Assembly: GCA_965199685.1 (NCBI GenBank)
Contig: OZ241323.1
Coordinates: forward strand, 806,001 to 870,000
Length of the DNA stretch: 64,000 nucleotides
Origin: SP5GCR1 sp965199685
GTDB taxonomy: Bacteria > Pseudomonadota > Gammaproteobacteria > Poriferisulfidales > Oxydemutatoraceae
Direction of reading: 5' to 3'
Shown: one piece after another, positions 15,652 through 23,799 of the stretch
Position numbering within the stretch: position 1 is the stretch's first letter
Layout: each line of letters begins with the position of its first letter
Notes under the pieces: generated by a model
What the model was told of the DNA's origin: nothing
The model's database searches: none
What the model saw: only the letters and a program-made list of their open reading frames with translations
Made by a program: the position numbers and the translations under genes

Positions 15652-16227
15652 ATGATGTTTGCAAAGCTATACCGAAAAACGACTTCGTGGGCACAACGTC
15701 CGAATGCACTTAAATATTTATACGGGCTGAGTGTTGCCGAATCGGTTATTTTTCCCGTGCCGCCGGAGGCATTGATGATACCTATCTGCACGATGCAAGC
15801 AAAAAATGCACTACGGATTGCATTTTGGGTCACGATATGTTCGGTTATTGGTGGTTTGATGGGTTATGCGGTGGGTTATTTTCTATTCAACGAGATAGAA
15901 CCTTGGATCAAAACAGCCGGCTACTACGCCGCATATAGTCAATCAGTGGTATTGTTTGATAAATGGGGTGCATGGATTATTTTGGTTGCAGCGTTTAGCC
16001 CGATACCTTATAAACTGTTCACGATCAGTGCCGGCGTATTAACCCAGAGCCTGCCGATTTTCATACTCGCCTCACTGATAGGTAGAGGTGGGCGATTTTT
16101 TCTGGTTGCACTTTTGTTGCGCTATGCCGGTCCGAAGATTATGCCTTATCTAGAACAACGTATTGAACTTTTCGGATGGGCAACCGTAGTGATTTTAGCG
16201 GTTATAATTTACATCTATTATGTCTAA
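15652..16227 (+). CDS. YqaA-like DedA/SNARE-associated family membrane protein
   Basis: A 191-residue protein with four to five hydrophobic helices. The family's helical-hairpin region is visible as GLSVAESVIFPVPPEALMIP (about 26-45) and AFSPIPYKLFTISAGV with the following arginine-rich IGRGGRFF (about 113-147). DedA members are implicated in lipid flipping and envelope homeostasis. The start codon (15652 or 15655) lies only 4-7 bp from the end of repeat R3, so the original upstream region has been replaced and no good ribosome-binding site is visible. It keeps the pcm-yqaA-nlpD order, interrupted downstream by a restriction system. Confidence 0.85.
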   Translation: MMFAKLYRKTTSWAQRPNALKYLYGLSVAESVIFPVPPEALMIPICTMQAKNALRIAFWVTICSVIGGLMGYAVGYFLFNEIEPWIKTAGYYAAYSQSVVLFDKWGAWIILVAAFSPIPYKLFTISAGVLTQSLPIFILASLIGRGGRFFLVALLLRYAGPKIMPYLEQRIELFGWATVVILAVIIYIYYV

Positions 16228-16344
16228 CTGAACCCATACTACAATCGGAGTATTTTTGAGGAATTATATCGGAAGTAACATTTTATGCTTGACGACATGT
16301 CCCAGTGATGTTACCATTCAGTAAATCAAATATGGAATATAATC

Positions 16345-16452
16345 ATGAGCAAAACACCCAACAAATTTTCCTACAAAGGAATGGTGCTTTTGCAAATTGC
16401 CGATATGTTTGAAACATAGGAAAAGGTGCAGGAATGGATCAAATCAACATGC
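16345..16452 (+). pseudogene. Possible N-terminal remnant of an IS1595-type transposase
   Basis: ATG at 16345 opens MSKTPNKFSYKGMVLLQIAD and continues MFET, then an in-frame TAG (16417-16419), then EKVQEWIKST and a second stop at 16450. The pattern 'K-G-(h)4-Q(h)-MF-x-(D/E)E-x-(A/V)-xxW' resembles the first 35 residues of ISXO2/IS1595 transposases. The rest of the gene is missing and the adjacent methylase frame begins inside it. Short and unconfirmed. Confidence 0.35.
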
Positions 16453-17099
16453 TAGACGAACGGGGCGATATCATGAGTAGCCCAAGAGAAGATCTAACAA
16501 TTTCTCTAAAAGACCGAAAATTCGGAACTGTATTGGCTGATCCACCATGGCGATTTGCCAACCGGACAGGGAAAGTGGCTCCAGAACATCGTCGTCTTTT
16601 GCGTTACAGAACATTATCATTTGAGGAAATACAAGCATTGCCTGTGGCCAATTTGATGGCGGATCAATCACATTGCTATTTGTGGGTTCCAAACGCCCTG
16701 TTGCCGTATGGTCTTGCGACGCTGAAGGCATGGGGGTTTGAGTATAAAACTAATTTAATTTGGCACAAAGTGAGGAAAGACGGTGGATCGGACGGGCGCG
16801 GTGTTGGGTTCTATTTTCGCAACGTTACCGAAATCATTCTTTTTGGTGTCAGAGGGAAAAACGTCAGAACCTTGCCCCCAGGTCGCAGTCAGGTTAATCT
16901 CATTGCCAGCCGTAAGCGAGAGCATTCTCGCAAGCCAGATGAGCAATATGATTTGATTGAGAGCTGTAGTTGGGGTCCGTATCTAGAATTGTTTGGACGC
17001 GGTACACGAGAGGGATGGACGGTGTGGGGCAATCAGTCTGCGGAATATCAACCTGATTGGCCGACGTATCAGTACAATTCTACCGTTAATGTCCCATGA
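16434..17099 (+). CDS. MT-A70-type adenine-N6 DNA methyltransferase
   Basis: A 221-residue methyltransferase with the catalytic DPPW motif (LADPPWRFANR, about residues 34-44) of the MT-A70 family. HCYLWVPNALLPYGLATLKAWG and an NLIWHKVRKDGG segment follow, then a late SYLELFGR-like region (PYLELFGRGTREGW), all in MT-A70 order. It modifies adenine, presumably to protect against the adjoining BglII/BstYI-type nuclease, whose start codon overlaps its stop. The annotated start at 16434 overlaps a transposase-like remnant; the internal Met at 16473 is an equally likely start. Confidence 0.87.
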   Translation: MDQINMLDERGDIMSSPREDLTISLKDRKFGTVLADPPWRFANRTGKVAPEHRRLLRYRTLSFEEIQALPVANLMADQSHCYLWVPNALLPYGLATLKAWGFEYKTNLIWHKVRKDGGSDGRGVGFYFRNVTEIILFGVRGKNVRTLPPGRSQVNLIASRKREHSRKPDEQYDLIESCSWGPYLELFGRGTREGWTVWGNQSAEYQPDWPTYQYNSTVNVP

Positions 17100-17830
17100 A
17101 AACCGTTCAAGACCTTGAACAGGCTGGGTTTGATGTTCAGGCTGTCAATCACGCTATGGCTGTGCTGACTAAGGACTTTCCTGAACCGTTGAGTGAATTA
17201 TGCGCAACCCTTCTTGATATTCAGATTGCCGATGTCGAACTGATCAAAGGCGGAGGTGGCGAGGCTCCGGCAACCCAAAGATTGCGAAGAGCATTGACAG
17301 AACTGGGTTGGCTGAAACGCAAGATTGTCATTAGAAAGACGGTTGATCAAGTTGAACGACACTCGATTACTCATGAGATTGACCATATGCGGAAAACGTG
17401 CAACGGTTCCATTGCACTGGAGATTGAATGGAACAACAAAGACCCGTTCTTTGATCGTGACCTTGATAATTTCCAGCGTCTACACAGCGAAGGTGCTATA
17501 AGTGTTGGAGTGATTGTCACTCGTGGGAGTTCATTGCAAGAAAACATGATTCAGATCGTTACGGGATGTGCAATCAGGTGCAATATTCAAAAATTTGAGG
17601 ATGTGGAGACAGAATACGGAGTGACACCGACACCAAGGCAACGTAATCTGGTCAAGTCGGATGGTGATAATTTTGCTAAAGAATGGGCTAAACGATTTGT
17701 TCAAGACAAGTTTGGACAAGCAACCACGCACTGGAACAAATTGCAAGCCATGATAAGCCGAGGAGTTGGAAATCCCTGTCCGCTACTTCTGATTGGAATA
17801 CCCGTTACTGTTGTTTATCATAAAGATTGA
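17096..17830 (+). CDS. Type II restriction endonuclease, BglII/BstYI family
   Basis: A 244-residue nuclease. The diagnostic core is SIALEIEWNNKDPFFDRDLD with NF after it, about residues 101-123, matching the BglII/BstYI catalytic region in which Asp/Glu ligands precede the metal-binding Glu. The second strand ISVGVIVTRG follows. The N-terminus (about 1-80) fits the helical DNA-binding part, with a GGGGEAPATQRLRRAL loop. It overlaps the methylase stop by 4 bp. Known family members cut AGATCT or RGATCY; the exact site here cannot be read off. The frame is complete. The pair is inserted between yqaA and nlpD, normally neighbours. Confidence 0.85.
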   Translation: MKTVQDLEQAGFDVQAVNHAMAVLTKDFPEPLSELCATLLDIQIADVELIKGGGGEAPATQRLRRALTELGWLKRKIVIRKTVDQVERHSITHEIDHMRKTCNGSIALEIEWNNKDPFFDRDLDNFQRLHSEGAISVGVIVTRGSSLQENMIQIVTGCAIRCNIQKFEDVETEYGVTPTPRQRNLVKSDGDNFAKEWAKRFVQDKFGQATTHWNKLQAMISRGVGNPCPLLLIGIPVTVVYHKD

Positions 17831-18260
17831 AATATCAAAGTCGAAACTCGAACAAACAACCGACAAAAATACGATAGTGCAAGTCATTCCCATACGATTC
17901 TAGCTACCAGTTCTTAAAGTGCAAAATGAAGCGTAATATTGATATGCCGAAAGCCGGCATGAATACGCTGAAGAAAGTGTCTTTCAAATGTTAAAAAAAC
18001 AAAAACAGTTGACAATTTGTTATCCACGTGCCAGCAGTAAGGCGAATATTACTTCTCGATATGTTCCTATTTTTGAGCTTTGCTAAAGAGAGGCTATAAT
18101 AAGATATGCCCAAAATGAACACAAATAATCACACATTTGATATTACGGCTACCTCTGTCTTTTCATGCAAACGTGAACTAAACACCTCTATAATCAATTT
18201 ACCCAAAGATTTACAATTCAACCAGCATATTAAAATGGTCGGTCTATACTTTCTTAATAA
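17831..18260. other. Gene-poor gap before nlpD
   Basis: 430 bp without a supported gene and without the interspersed repeat. It is AT-rich. A TATAAT at 18095-18100 could serve transcription of nlpD. A 54-codon frame (18106-18270) opens just after it and overlaps the nlpD start in another frame, but has no recognisable features. The stretch probably includes the right boundary of the inserted restriction locus. Confidence 0.5.
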
Positions 18261-18962
18261 ATGGCACTAATTAGAAAAACACAGCTCCTAAAACTTGCTG
18301 CGATGCTGCTTGCGATAGCAACATTATCGGCTTGCGCTACTGTTCAGGAGTATTGGACGGATGATGATCAAGTTCCCTTATCTCCTAAAACCTATACGGT
18401 CAACAAAGGCGATACGCTTTACAGCATTGCTTGGCTTTACGAGCTAGATTATCGCCAACTCGCGCAATGGAACGACATCAAGGCACCGAATTATTTAATC
18501 TATCCCGATCAGCAGCTACGCTTGGACGCGCCCGCATCAGTTGTTGCATCAGAACCCGAAGCCAAGCAAACGGTCACAAAAGCGGCCAGTCTTTTGGGAT
18601 GGCAGTGGCCGCTGAATAAGCCCGAAGTAAAAGCGTTGCCTCGCTCTAATGCACTATTAATGAAAGGCAAACCGTCCGAAGCTGTGCGCGCAACCGCCGC
18701 CGGCATAGTCGTTTATAGCGGTTTTAATTTGAAACATTATCAAGGTTTGATTATCATAAAGCACGACGACGACATCTTTAGCGTCTACGGGAACAACGAA
18801 GAACTTCTGGTAGTAGAGAAAGAACGGGTTGCCGTCGGACAGGAGATTGCGCGTCTGCCCACAACGCAAGACGACGCAAATCTATATTTTGAAATTAAAC
18901 ATCGCAATAAATCGTTAAAAGCGGTCAATTATTTACCGGGCTTAAAAATATCAACTCGTTGA
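18261..18962 (+). CDS. nlpD: NlpD-like LysM lipoprotein with degenerate M23 peptidase domain
   Basis: A 233-residue lipoprotein, with a signal sequence ending in the lipobox LSAC (Cys near residue 26). A LysM peptidoglycan-binding module (YTVNKGDTLYSIAWLYELDY to YLIYPDQQLRL, about 45-90) and a C-terminal M23-like LytM domain (about 120-230) follow. The zinc ligands HxxxD and HxH of active M23 peptidases are missing (FEIKHRNKSLKAVNYLP instead), as in NlpD/EnvC, which activate amidases during cell separation. In many gammaproteobacteria rpoS follows; here alaC follows after 3 bp. Confidence 0.88.
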   Translation: MALIRKTQLLKLAAMLLAIATLSACATVQEYWTDDDQVPLSPKTYTVNKGDTLYSIAWLYELDYRQLAQWNDIKAPNYLIYPDQQLRLDAPASVVASEPEAKQTVTKAASLLGWQWPLNKPEVKALPRSNALLMKGKPSEAVRATAAGIVVYSGFNLKHYQGLIIIKHDDDIFSVYGNNEELLVVEKERVAVGQEIARLPTTQDDANLYFEIKHRNKSLKAVNYLPGLKISTR

Positions 18963-18965
18963 ACT

Positions 18966-20156
18966 ATGCCAACTGAAGAATTTCATAGAATACAGCGTCT
19001 ACCGCCTTATGTTTTCAATATCGTCAACGAATTGAAGCAAGCCGAGCGGGCGCAAGGAGAGGATGTCATAGACTTAGGCATGGGCAACCCCGACCAACCT
19101 GCGCCGCCGCATGTGGTTGATAAGCTGATAGAAACTTGTAGCCGTAAGGATACCCATCGCTACTCCATGTCTAAAGGTATTCCTAGATTACGTACTGCGA
19201 TATGCAACTGGTATAGGCGCAAATACGATGTAGAGCTGGATCCCGAAAGCGAGGCAATCGTCACCATAGGATCCAAGGATGGTTTAGCGCATCTTGCGTT
19301 GGCAGTATTGGGTCCTGGTGATTGTGTGCTGGTGCCTACACCGGCGTATCCTATACATCCGTACGGCTGTGTAATCGCTGGTGCCGATGTGCAATATCTC
19401 GCATTGAGCGATGGCGAATTGAGCGACGATGATGATTTCTTTGACGGCTTGCAACAAGCGATACACAATAGCTGGCCGCGCCCTAAACTGTTGCTTTTGA
19501 ACTTTCCATGCAATCCGACGACACAATGTGTGTCGCTTGATTTTTTTGAAAAAGCGGTAGCAATCGCACGCGAACACGATATGTGGATAATCAACGACAA
19601 TGCCTATGCCGAGATCGTCTTTGACGGCTACCAAGCACCCTCTATACTGCAAGTCCCGGGTGCCACCGATATCGGTGTGGAGTTTTATTCTTTATCTAAA
19701 ACATATAATATGCCAGGCTGGCGAGTCGGTTTTATGTGTGGCAACCGTACCTTAGTAGGAGCTTTGGCAAGGATCAAATCTTATTTAGACTATGGCTTAT
19801 TCACACCCATACAAGTTGCCTCAATCACTGCGTTGGAAAGTTCTCAGGAGTGTGTTGCCGAAACTGTAGAACTCTATCAAACTCGCCGTGATGTATTGTG
19901 TGAGGGTTTGGATAAAATAGGGTGGCATTTTGAAAAGCCCAAGGCGACAATGTTTGTGTGGGCACCAGTGCCGGAAGCCTACGCCGACAAAGGTTCGCTG
20001 GAGTTTTCCAAATTGCTGTTAAAAGAAGCGAAGGTCGCAGTGTCGCCAGGTATTGGTTTTGGCAAGAACGGCGACTCGCATATACGCTTTAGCCTGATAG
20101 AGAATAAACAGCGTATTAGACAAGCGGTTAGAAACATCAAAAAAATATTGGAATGA
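18966..20156 (+). CDS. alaC: Alanine aminotransferase (class I/II PLP enzyme, AlaC type)
   Basis: A 396-residue fold-type I aminotransferase closest in pattern to AlaC (YfdZ): IDLGMGNPDQPAPPHVV (about 37-53), HRYSMSKGIPRLR, and the PLP-binding Lys in SLSKTYNMPGWRVGF near residue 240. It converts pyruvate and glutamate to alanine; related enzymes act on aspartate-derived substrates. It precedes hom and thrC with a 4-bp overlap, a gene order common in gammaproteobacteria. Confidence 0.9.
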   Translation: MPTEEFHRIQRLPPYVFNIVNELKQAERAQGEDVIDLGMGNPDQPAPPHVVDKLIETCSRKDTHRYSMSKGIPRLRTAICNWYRRKYDVELDPESEAIVTIGSKDGLAHLALAVLGPGDCVLVPTPAYPIHPYGCVIAGADVQYLALSDGELSDDDDFFDGLQQAIHNSWPRPKLLLLNFPCNPTTQCVSLDFFEKAVAIAREHDMWIINDNAYAEIVFDGYQAPSILQVPGATDIGVEFYSLSKTYNMPGWRVGFMCGNRTLVGALARIKSYLDYGLFTPIQVASITALESSQECVAETVELYQTRRDVLCEGLDKIGWHFEKPKATMFVWAPVPEAYADKGSLEFSKLLLKEAKVAVSPGIGFGKNGDSHIRFSLIENKQRIRQAVRNIKKILE

Positions 20157-21493
20157 GTGTGGAGGCTAAAAAGGCAAAACAAATGAAACAAATGAAAATT
20201 GGTCTGCTAGGTTTGGGTACCGTCGGTTGTGGCATGATTAAAGTATTGTCGCGCAACGCGCCGGAAATAGCGCGCCGTGCTGGATGTCAATTAGAGGTCG
20301 TTGTAGCAACGGCGCGTGATCTGAACAAAACACGCGACGCTGATTTATCGGGTATACAATTGGTTGCCGACCCGATGCAAATTGTCACTGACCCGAAGAT
20401 TGATATAATCGTAGAACTCATTGGTGGCAACGAACCGGCGTACAGTCTAATCTCCCGAGCGATAGCATCTGGCAAACATGTGGTGACCGCAAATAAGGCA
20501 TTGATTGCCAATCATGGCAACGATATATTCAAAGCAGCTCGTGAGCAGGGTGTGATGGTGAGCTACGAGGCCGCGGTTGCCGGCGGCGTGCCGGTTATCA
20601 AAGCGATAAGAGAGGCTTTGTCTGCGAACCGTATCCAAAGCATCGTTGGCATTATCAACGGCACCTCTAACTATATACTGACTGAGGTCGGCGAAAAGCA
20701 GCGCAGTTTTGCCGAGGCTTTAGGCGATGCACAACGGCTAGGTTACGCCGAGATGGATCCCAGCTTTGATGTTGACGGCATCGATACCGCACACAAGTTG
20801 ATGATTATGGCAGCGACCGCATTTGGCATCCCGTTGCAATTCAATGCGGTGCATATAGAAGGTATTCGCGACATACAGGTACAAGATGTGGCGTATGCCG
20901 AAGAGCTAGGCTATAAAATTAAGCATTTGGGTATTGCGAAACGCAACAGTGAAGGCATAGAATTGCGCGTGCATCCCACTCTTATCCCGTTACACTCGAT
21001 GTTAGCAAATGTCTCAGGTGTTATGAACGCCGTACTGATAAACAGCGACGCTGCTGGTGCGACTTTGTATTATGGTGCCGGTGCCGGCGGTGAGGCGACC
21101 GCCTCGGCAGTGATTGCCGATCTCATTGATGTTAGTCGCGCACTTAACGCGGATCCCGAATATCGGGTGCCACATCTTGCTTTTCAACCCGATGAATTAT
21201 CCGATCTACCAATTTTGGAAATAGGGCAGACGAAAACCGCGCGTTATTTGCGCCTACAGGTTGCAGATAAGTCAGGCGTGTTGGCTAATATCACTCGCAT
21301 ACTGAGTGAATTCAATATCAGCATAGAGGCGGTGATGCAAAAAGATACTGCCACTGCGCACAACCCACTGGTGCCACTGGTGCTGTTGATTTATCCGGTC
21401 AAAGAGTCTGATATCATTGATGCGATAACGCAGATTGAGTTGTTGCCTGAAGTGACCGACCAAGTTATCAGCTATCGCTTGGAGATGAATTGA
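20153..21493 (+). CDS. hom: Homoserine dehydrogenase (with ACT domain)
   Basis: A 446-residue stand-alone homoserine dehydrogenase of the threonine/methionine branch. It has the NAD(P)-binding GLLGLGTVGCGMIKVL near residues 17-32, the catalytic region HVVTANKALIANHG, GIINGTSNYILTE, and the FDVDGIDTAHKLMIMAATAFG lysine loop (positions about 201-221). A C-terminal ACT domain starts at RYLRLQVADKSGVLANITR (about 363), typical of threonine-sensitive forms. The start at 20153 overlaps the alaC stop; a Met at 20183 is closer to the conserved core and is an alternative. Confidence 0.94.
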   Translation: MSVEAKKAKQMKQMKIGLLGLGTVGCGMIKVLSRNAPEIARRAGCQLEVVVATARDLNKTRDADLSGIQLVADPMQIVTDPKIDIIVELIGGNEPAYSLISRAIASGKHVVTANKALIANHGNDIFKAAREQGVMVSYEAAVAGGVPVIKAIREALSANRIQSIVGIINGTSNYILTEVGEKQRSFAEALGDAQRLGYAEMDPSFDVDGIDTAHKLMIMAATAFGIPLQFNAVHIEGIRDIQVQDVAYAEELGYKIKHLGIAKRNSEGIELRVHPTLIPLHSMLANVSGVMNAVLINSDAAGATLYYGAGAGGEATASAVIADLIDVSRALNADPEYRVPHLAFQPDELSDLPILEIGQTKTARYLRLQVADKSGVLANITRILSEFNISIEAVMQKDTATAHNPLVPLVLLIYPVKESDIIDAITQIELLPEVTDQVISYRLEMN

Positions 21494-21501
21494 GTTAGAC
21501 G

Positions 21502-22617
21502 ATGCCGGGACTGATAGAAAAATATAGAGATTGCTTGCCGTTGCCTGCAGATGCCGAGGCAATTTCGCTGTGCGAAGGAGCAACTCCACTGATCCAACTG
21601 CGAAACATTCCCAAACTCTTTGACATAGACCTTGAATTGTATGTCAAATACGAAGGATTGAATCCCACTGGTTCGTTCAAGGATCGAGGCATGACTGTTG
21701 CGGTTAGCCATGCAGTTTCGGAAAAACAAAAAGCGGTTATCTGCGCATCCACTGGCAACACTTCAGCATCAGCGGCAGCTTATGCGGCGCGAGCCGGAAT
21801 GCGCTGCTTTGTGTTGATACCCGAAGGTAAAATTGCCACCGGCAAACTTGCCCAAGCGATGATAGAAGGTGCAATGGTGATCCAGATTAAAGGAAACTTC
21901 GATCAAGGCATGGAACTCGTCAAGCAAGTCTCCGAACAATCTGCCGTTGCAGTCGTTAATTCCATCAATCCGTATCGCTTGCAAGGTCAAAAGACCGCAT
22001 CGCTGGAGATTATAGAAGTCCTAGATGGCGCGCCCGATTACCACTGTTTGCCGGTCGGCAACGCCGGGAATATCTCAGCGTATTGGATGGGCTACAGCGA
22101 GGCGGCAGGACAAGACAGTTTTTGCATAGACCAAGCACGCACGGCACTATCAGGCAACTATAAATCAGCATCAGTTATCACTACAAAACGACCTAAAATG
22201 CTAGGCTACCAGGCGCAAGGCTCTGCACCGATCATCGCTGGGCATAAAATAGACAAACCTGAGACCGTTGCAACCGCTATCAGAATAGGCAACCCGCAAA
22301 GCTGGGAGATGGCAGTTAGTGCGAGCTGCGAATCTCAAGGCTGGTTTGCCGCGTGTAGCGACGACGAAATCTTATCGGCGCAACGCCTGCTTGCCGAGAA
22401 AGAAGGCATCTTTTGCGAACCTGCCTCGGCAATCTCTATCGCCGGATTGATCAAAGATATCGCTGCCCAAAAAATTGAGCCAAGAAGCCGCATCGTCTGC
22501 ACTTTGACTGGTCACGGACTCAAAGACCCCGACATCGCAATCCACCAATCTGCCACCCAAGCGATGAAAGCCGTAGCTCCCGAATTCAACTCCATCAACG
22601 AACTCATCAACCTGTAA
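21502..22617 (+). CDS. thrC: Threonine synthase
   Basis: A 371-residue PLP enzyme (short ThrC class) that converts O-phosphohomoserine to threonine. The PLP lysine sits in NPTGSFKDRGMTVAVS (Lys near residue 60). ICASTGNTSASAAAYAARAG binds the cofactor phosphate (about 80-99), and LPVGNAGNISAYW continues the site. It lies 8 bp after hom, completing alaC-hom-thrC. A repeat cluster (R4) begins 13 bp after its stop codon. Confidence 0.95.
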   Translation: MPGLIEKYRDCLPLPADAEAISLCEGATPLIQLRNIPKLFDIDLELYVKYEGLNPTGSFKDRGMTVAVSHAVSEKQKAVICASTGNTSASAAAYAARAGMRCFVLIPEGKIATGKLAQAMIEGAMVIQIKGNFDQGMELVKQVSEQSAVAVVNSINPYRLQGQKTASLEIIEVLDGAPDYHCLPVGNAGNISAYWMGYSEAAGQDSFCIDQARTALSGNYKSASVITTKRPKMLGYQAQGSAPIIAGHKIDKPETVATAIRIGNPQSWEMAVSASCESQGWFAACSDDEILSAQRLLAEKEGIFCEPASAISIAGLIKDIAAQKIEPRSRIVCTLTGHGLKDPDIAIHQSATQAMKAVAPEFNSINELINL

Positions 22618-22630
22618 TAATGATATTCAA

Positions 22631-23250
22631 GGCTGTTGAAAAAGTACTGCCATTGTAAAAACTCAACCGCCCCGCGCCATTAAATTTACGATAACCATCC
22701 GTAGGGGAGGGCTAACATGGGGCTGTTGAAAAAGTGTCTGCATTAGTACATTCCCCTCCTTTGGAGGGGTGGCAGGCCTATGCATCTTGTAATGTATGCG
22801 TTTAGCAATCATGTTAAGGTTCTGCACAATGTCACGCCGTTTGTGCAACTGCAACAAACGGCGGTTCTATCTGACGGGGTGGTTGCAAAGGTTCTGAACA
22901 ATGTTACGCCGATTGACCTACTGGCTCAATCGGCGGTTCTATTTTTCAACAGTCCCACATGCCCTCCCTAGCGCGTTGCGTCTGTACAAACAATCCATTC
23001 ATTCATTTCGTTTACGGTAACCATGATTCGGTGGCGCATACGGTTGTATTTGTACAAAGTTTCAATATGTGTAGGGGCAGAATAAAGCCGCCGATTGAGC
23101 CAGTAGGTCAATCGGCATTTTAATTGTCCACCCTAACGCGACGTACTCGCACGATTTATACATTCATCCATCAAATTTATGCAAACCATAATCTTGTGGC
23201 GCGTAGCGGTTGGGTTTGTGCAGGACGGTACCGTACCCTACACATGCAGG
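22631..23250. repeat. Compound interspersed repeat cluster, copy R4
   Basis: About 620 bp with no supported gene between thrC and kdsC. It starts GGCTGTTGAAAAAGTA and contains a second GGGGCTGTTGAAAAAGTG at 22721 and a closing TTTTTCAACAGTCCC near 22955. Both hairpin modules occur: GCCGTTTGT...ACAAACGGC, and CCGATTGA...TCAATCGG (twice). Fragments of the outer palindromes continue to about 23250. It looks like several elements inserted into one another. Apparent ORFs at 22780 and 23124 are repeat sequence. Confidence 0.82.
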
Positions 23251-23263
23251 TTACGTTGTGGTT

Positions 23264-23755
23264 CTACTGTGCTTTGAGAATAAGATCGCAGGCTTGGCGT
23301 GCGGCACCGCGTCCACCATTCGCTGAAGTAACCCAATCGGCTTGTTGTCGGACTGTTTCGTGTGCGTCGGCAGGGGCTAATGCAAGACCTACTGAGTTCA
23401 TCGCTGGCAAGTCTATAAAATCGTCGCCCATATAAGCAACTTGTTGCAGGGTGATATCCAGCATCACTATCAAGGCATCCAAAACTGATTTTTTATCAAA
23501 ACAGCCCTGGTACACATGTTCAACACCTAAATCTTCCATTCTATTTGCGACAATGGTAGATTTTCGTGCGCTGATTACCGCAACTTCTATATGGTGGTTT
23601 AGCAATAAGCGGATGCCAGTGCCGTCTTTTACGTCGAAACTTCTAGCCTCGCCACCCTCGCTGGTCCATATCAGTCTGCCGTCGGTCAAAACACCGTCAA
23701 CATCAAAGACCATCAGTTTTATTTGCGAGGCTTTTTGTATAATTTCTTTATCCAT
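23264..23755 (-). CDS. kdsC: 3-deoxy-D-manno-octulosonate 8-phosphate phosphatase (KdsC)
   Basis: A 163-residue C0-type HAD phosphatase of lipopolysaccharide core synthesis. Motif I is VFDVDGVLTDG (nucleophile Asp near residue 17 and acid/base Asp two further on). VISARKS is motif II, and MGDDFIDLPAM supplies the acidic motif IV. ATG 23755 is chosen; the longer frame to 23794 adds unconserved residues. In relatives it sits in kdsD-kdsC-lptCAB-rpoN-hpf. Here the lpt genes and rpoN are missing, kdsC points away from hpf, and a TnpB element lies in between. Confidence 0.9.
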   Translation of the reverse strand: MDKEIIQKASQIKLMVFDVDGVLTDGRLIWTSEGGEARSFDVKDGTGIRLLLNHHIEVAVISARKSTIVANRMEDLGVEHVYQGCFDKKSVLDALIVMLDITLQQVAYMGDDFIDLPAMNSVGLALAPADAHETVRQQADWVTSANGGRGAARQACDLILKAQ

Positions 23756-23799
23756 CGGGTGTACCTTGGTCGGGCATAATGATAAAATAAGCAATCAAT

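Noticed and set aside
18106..18270. 54-codon ORF before nlpD
   Set aside because: No recognisable motif and overlaps the nlpD start in another frame; possible but unsupported.
22780..23435. Short ORFs between thrC and kdsC
   Set aside because: Repeat sequence and antisense of kdsC.
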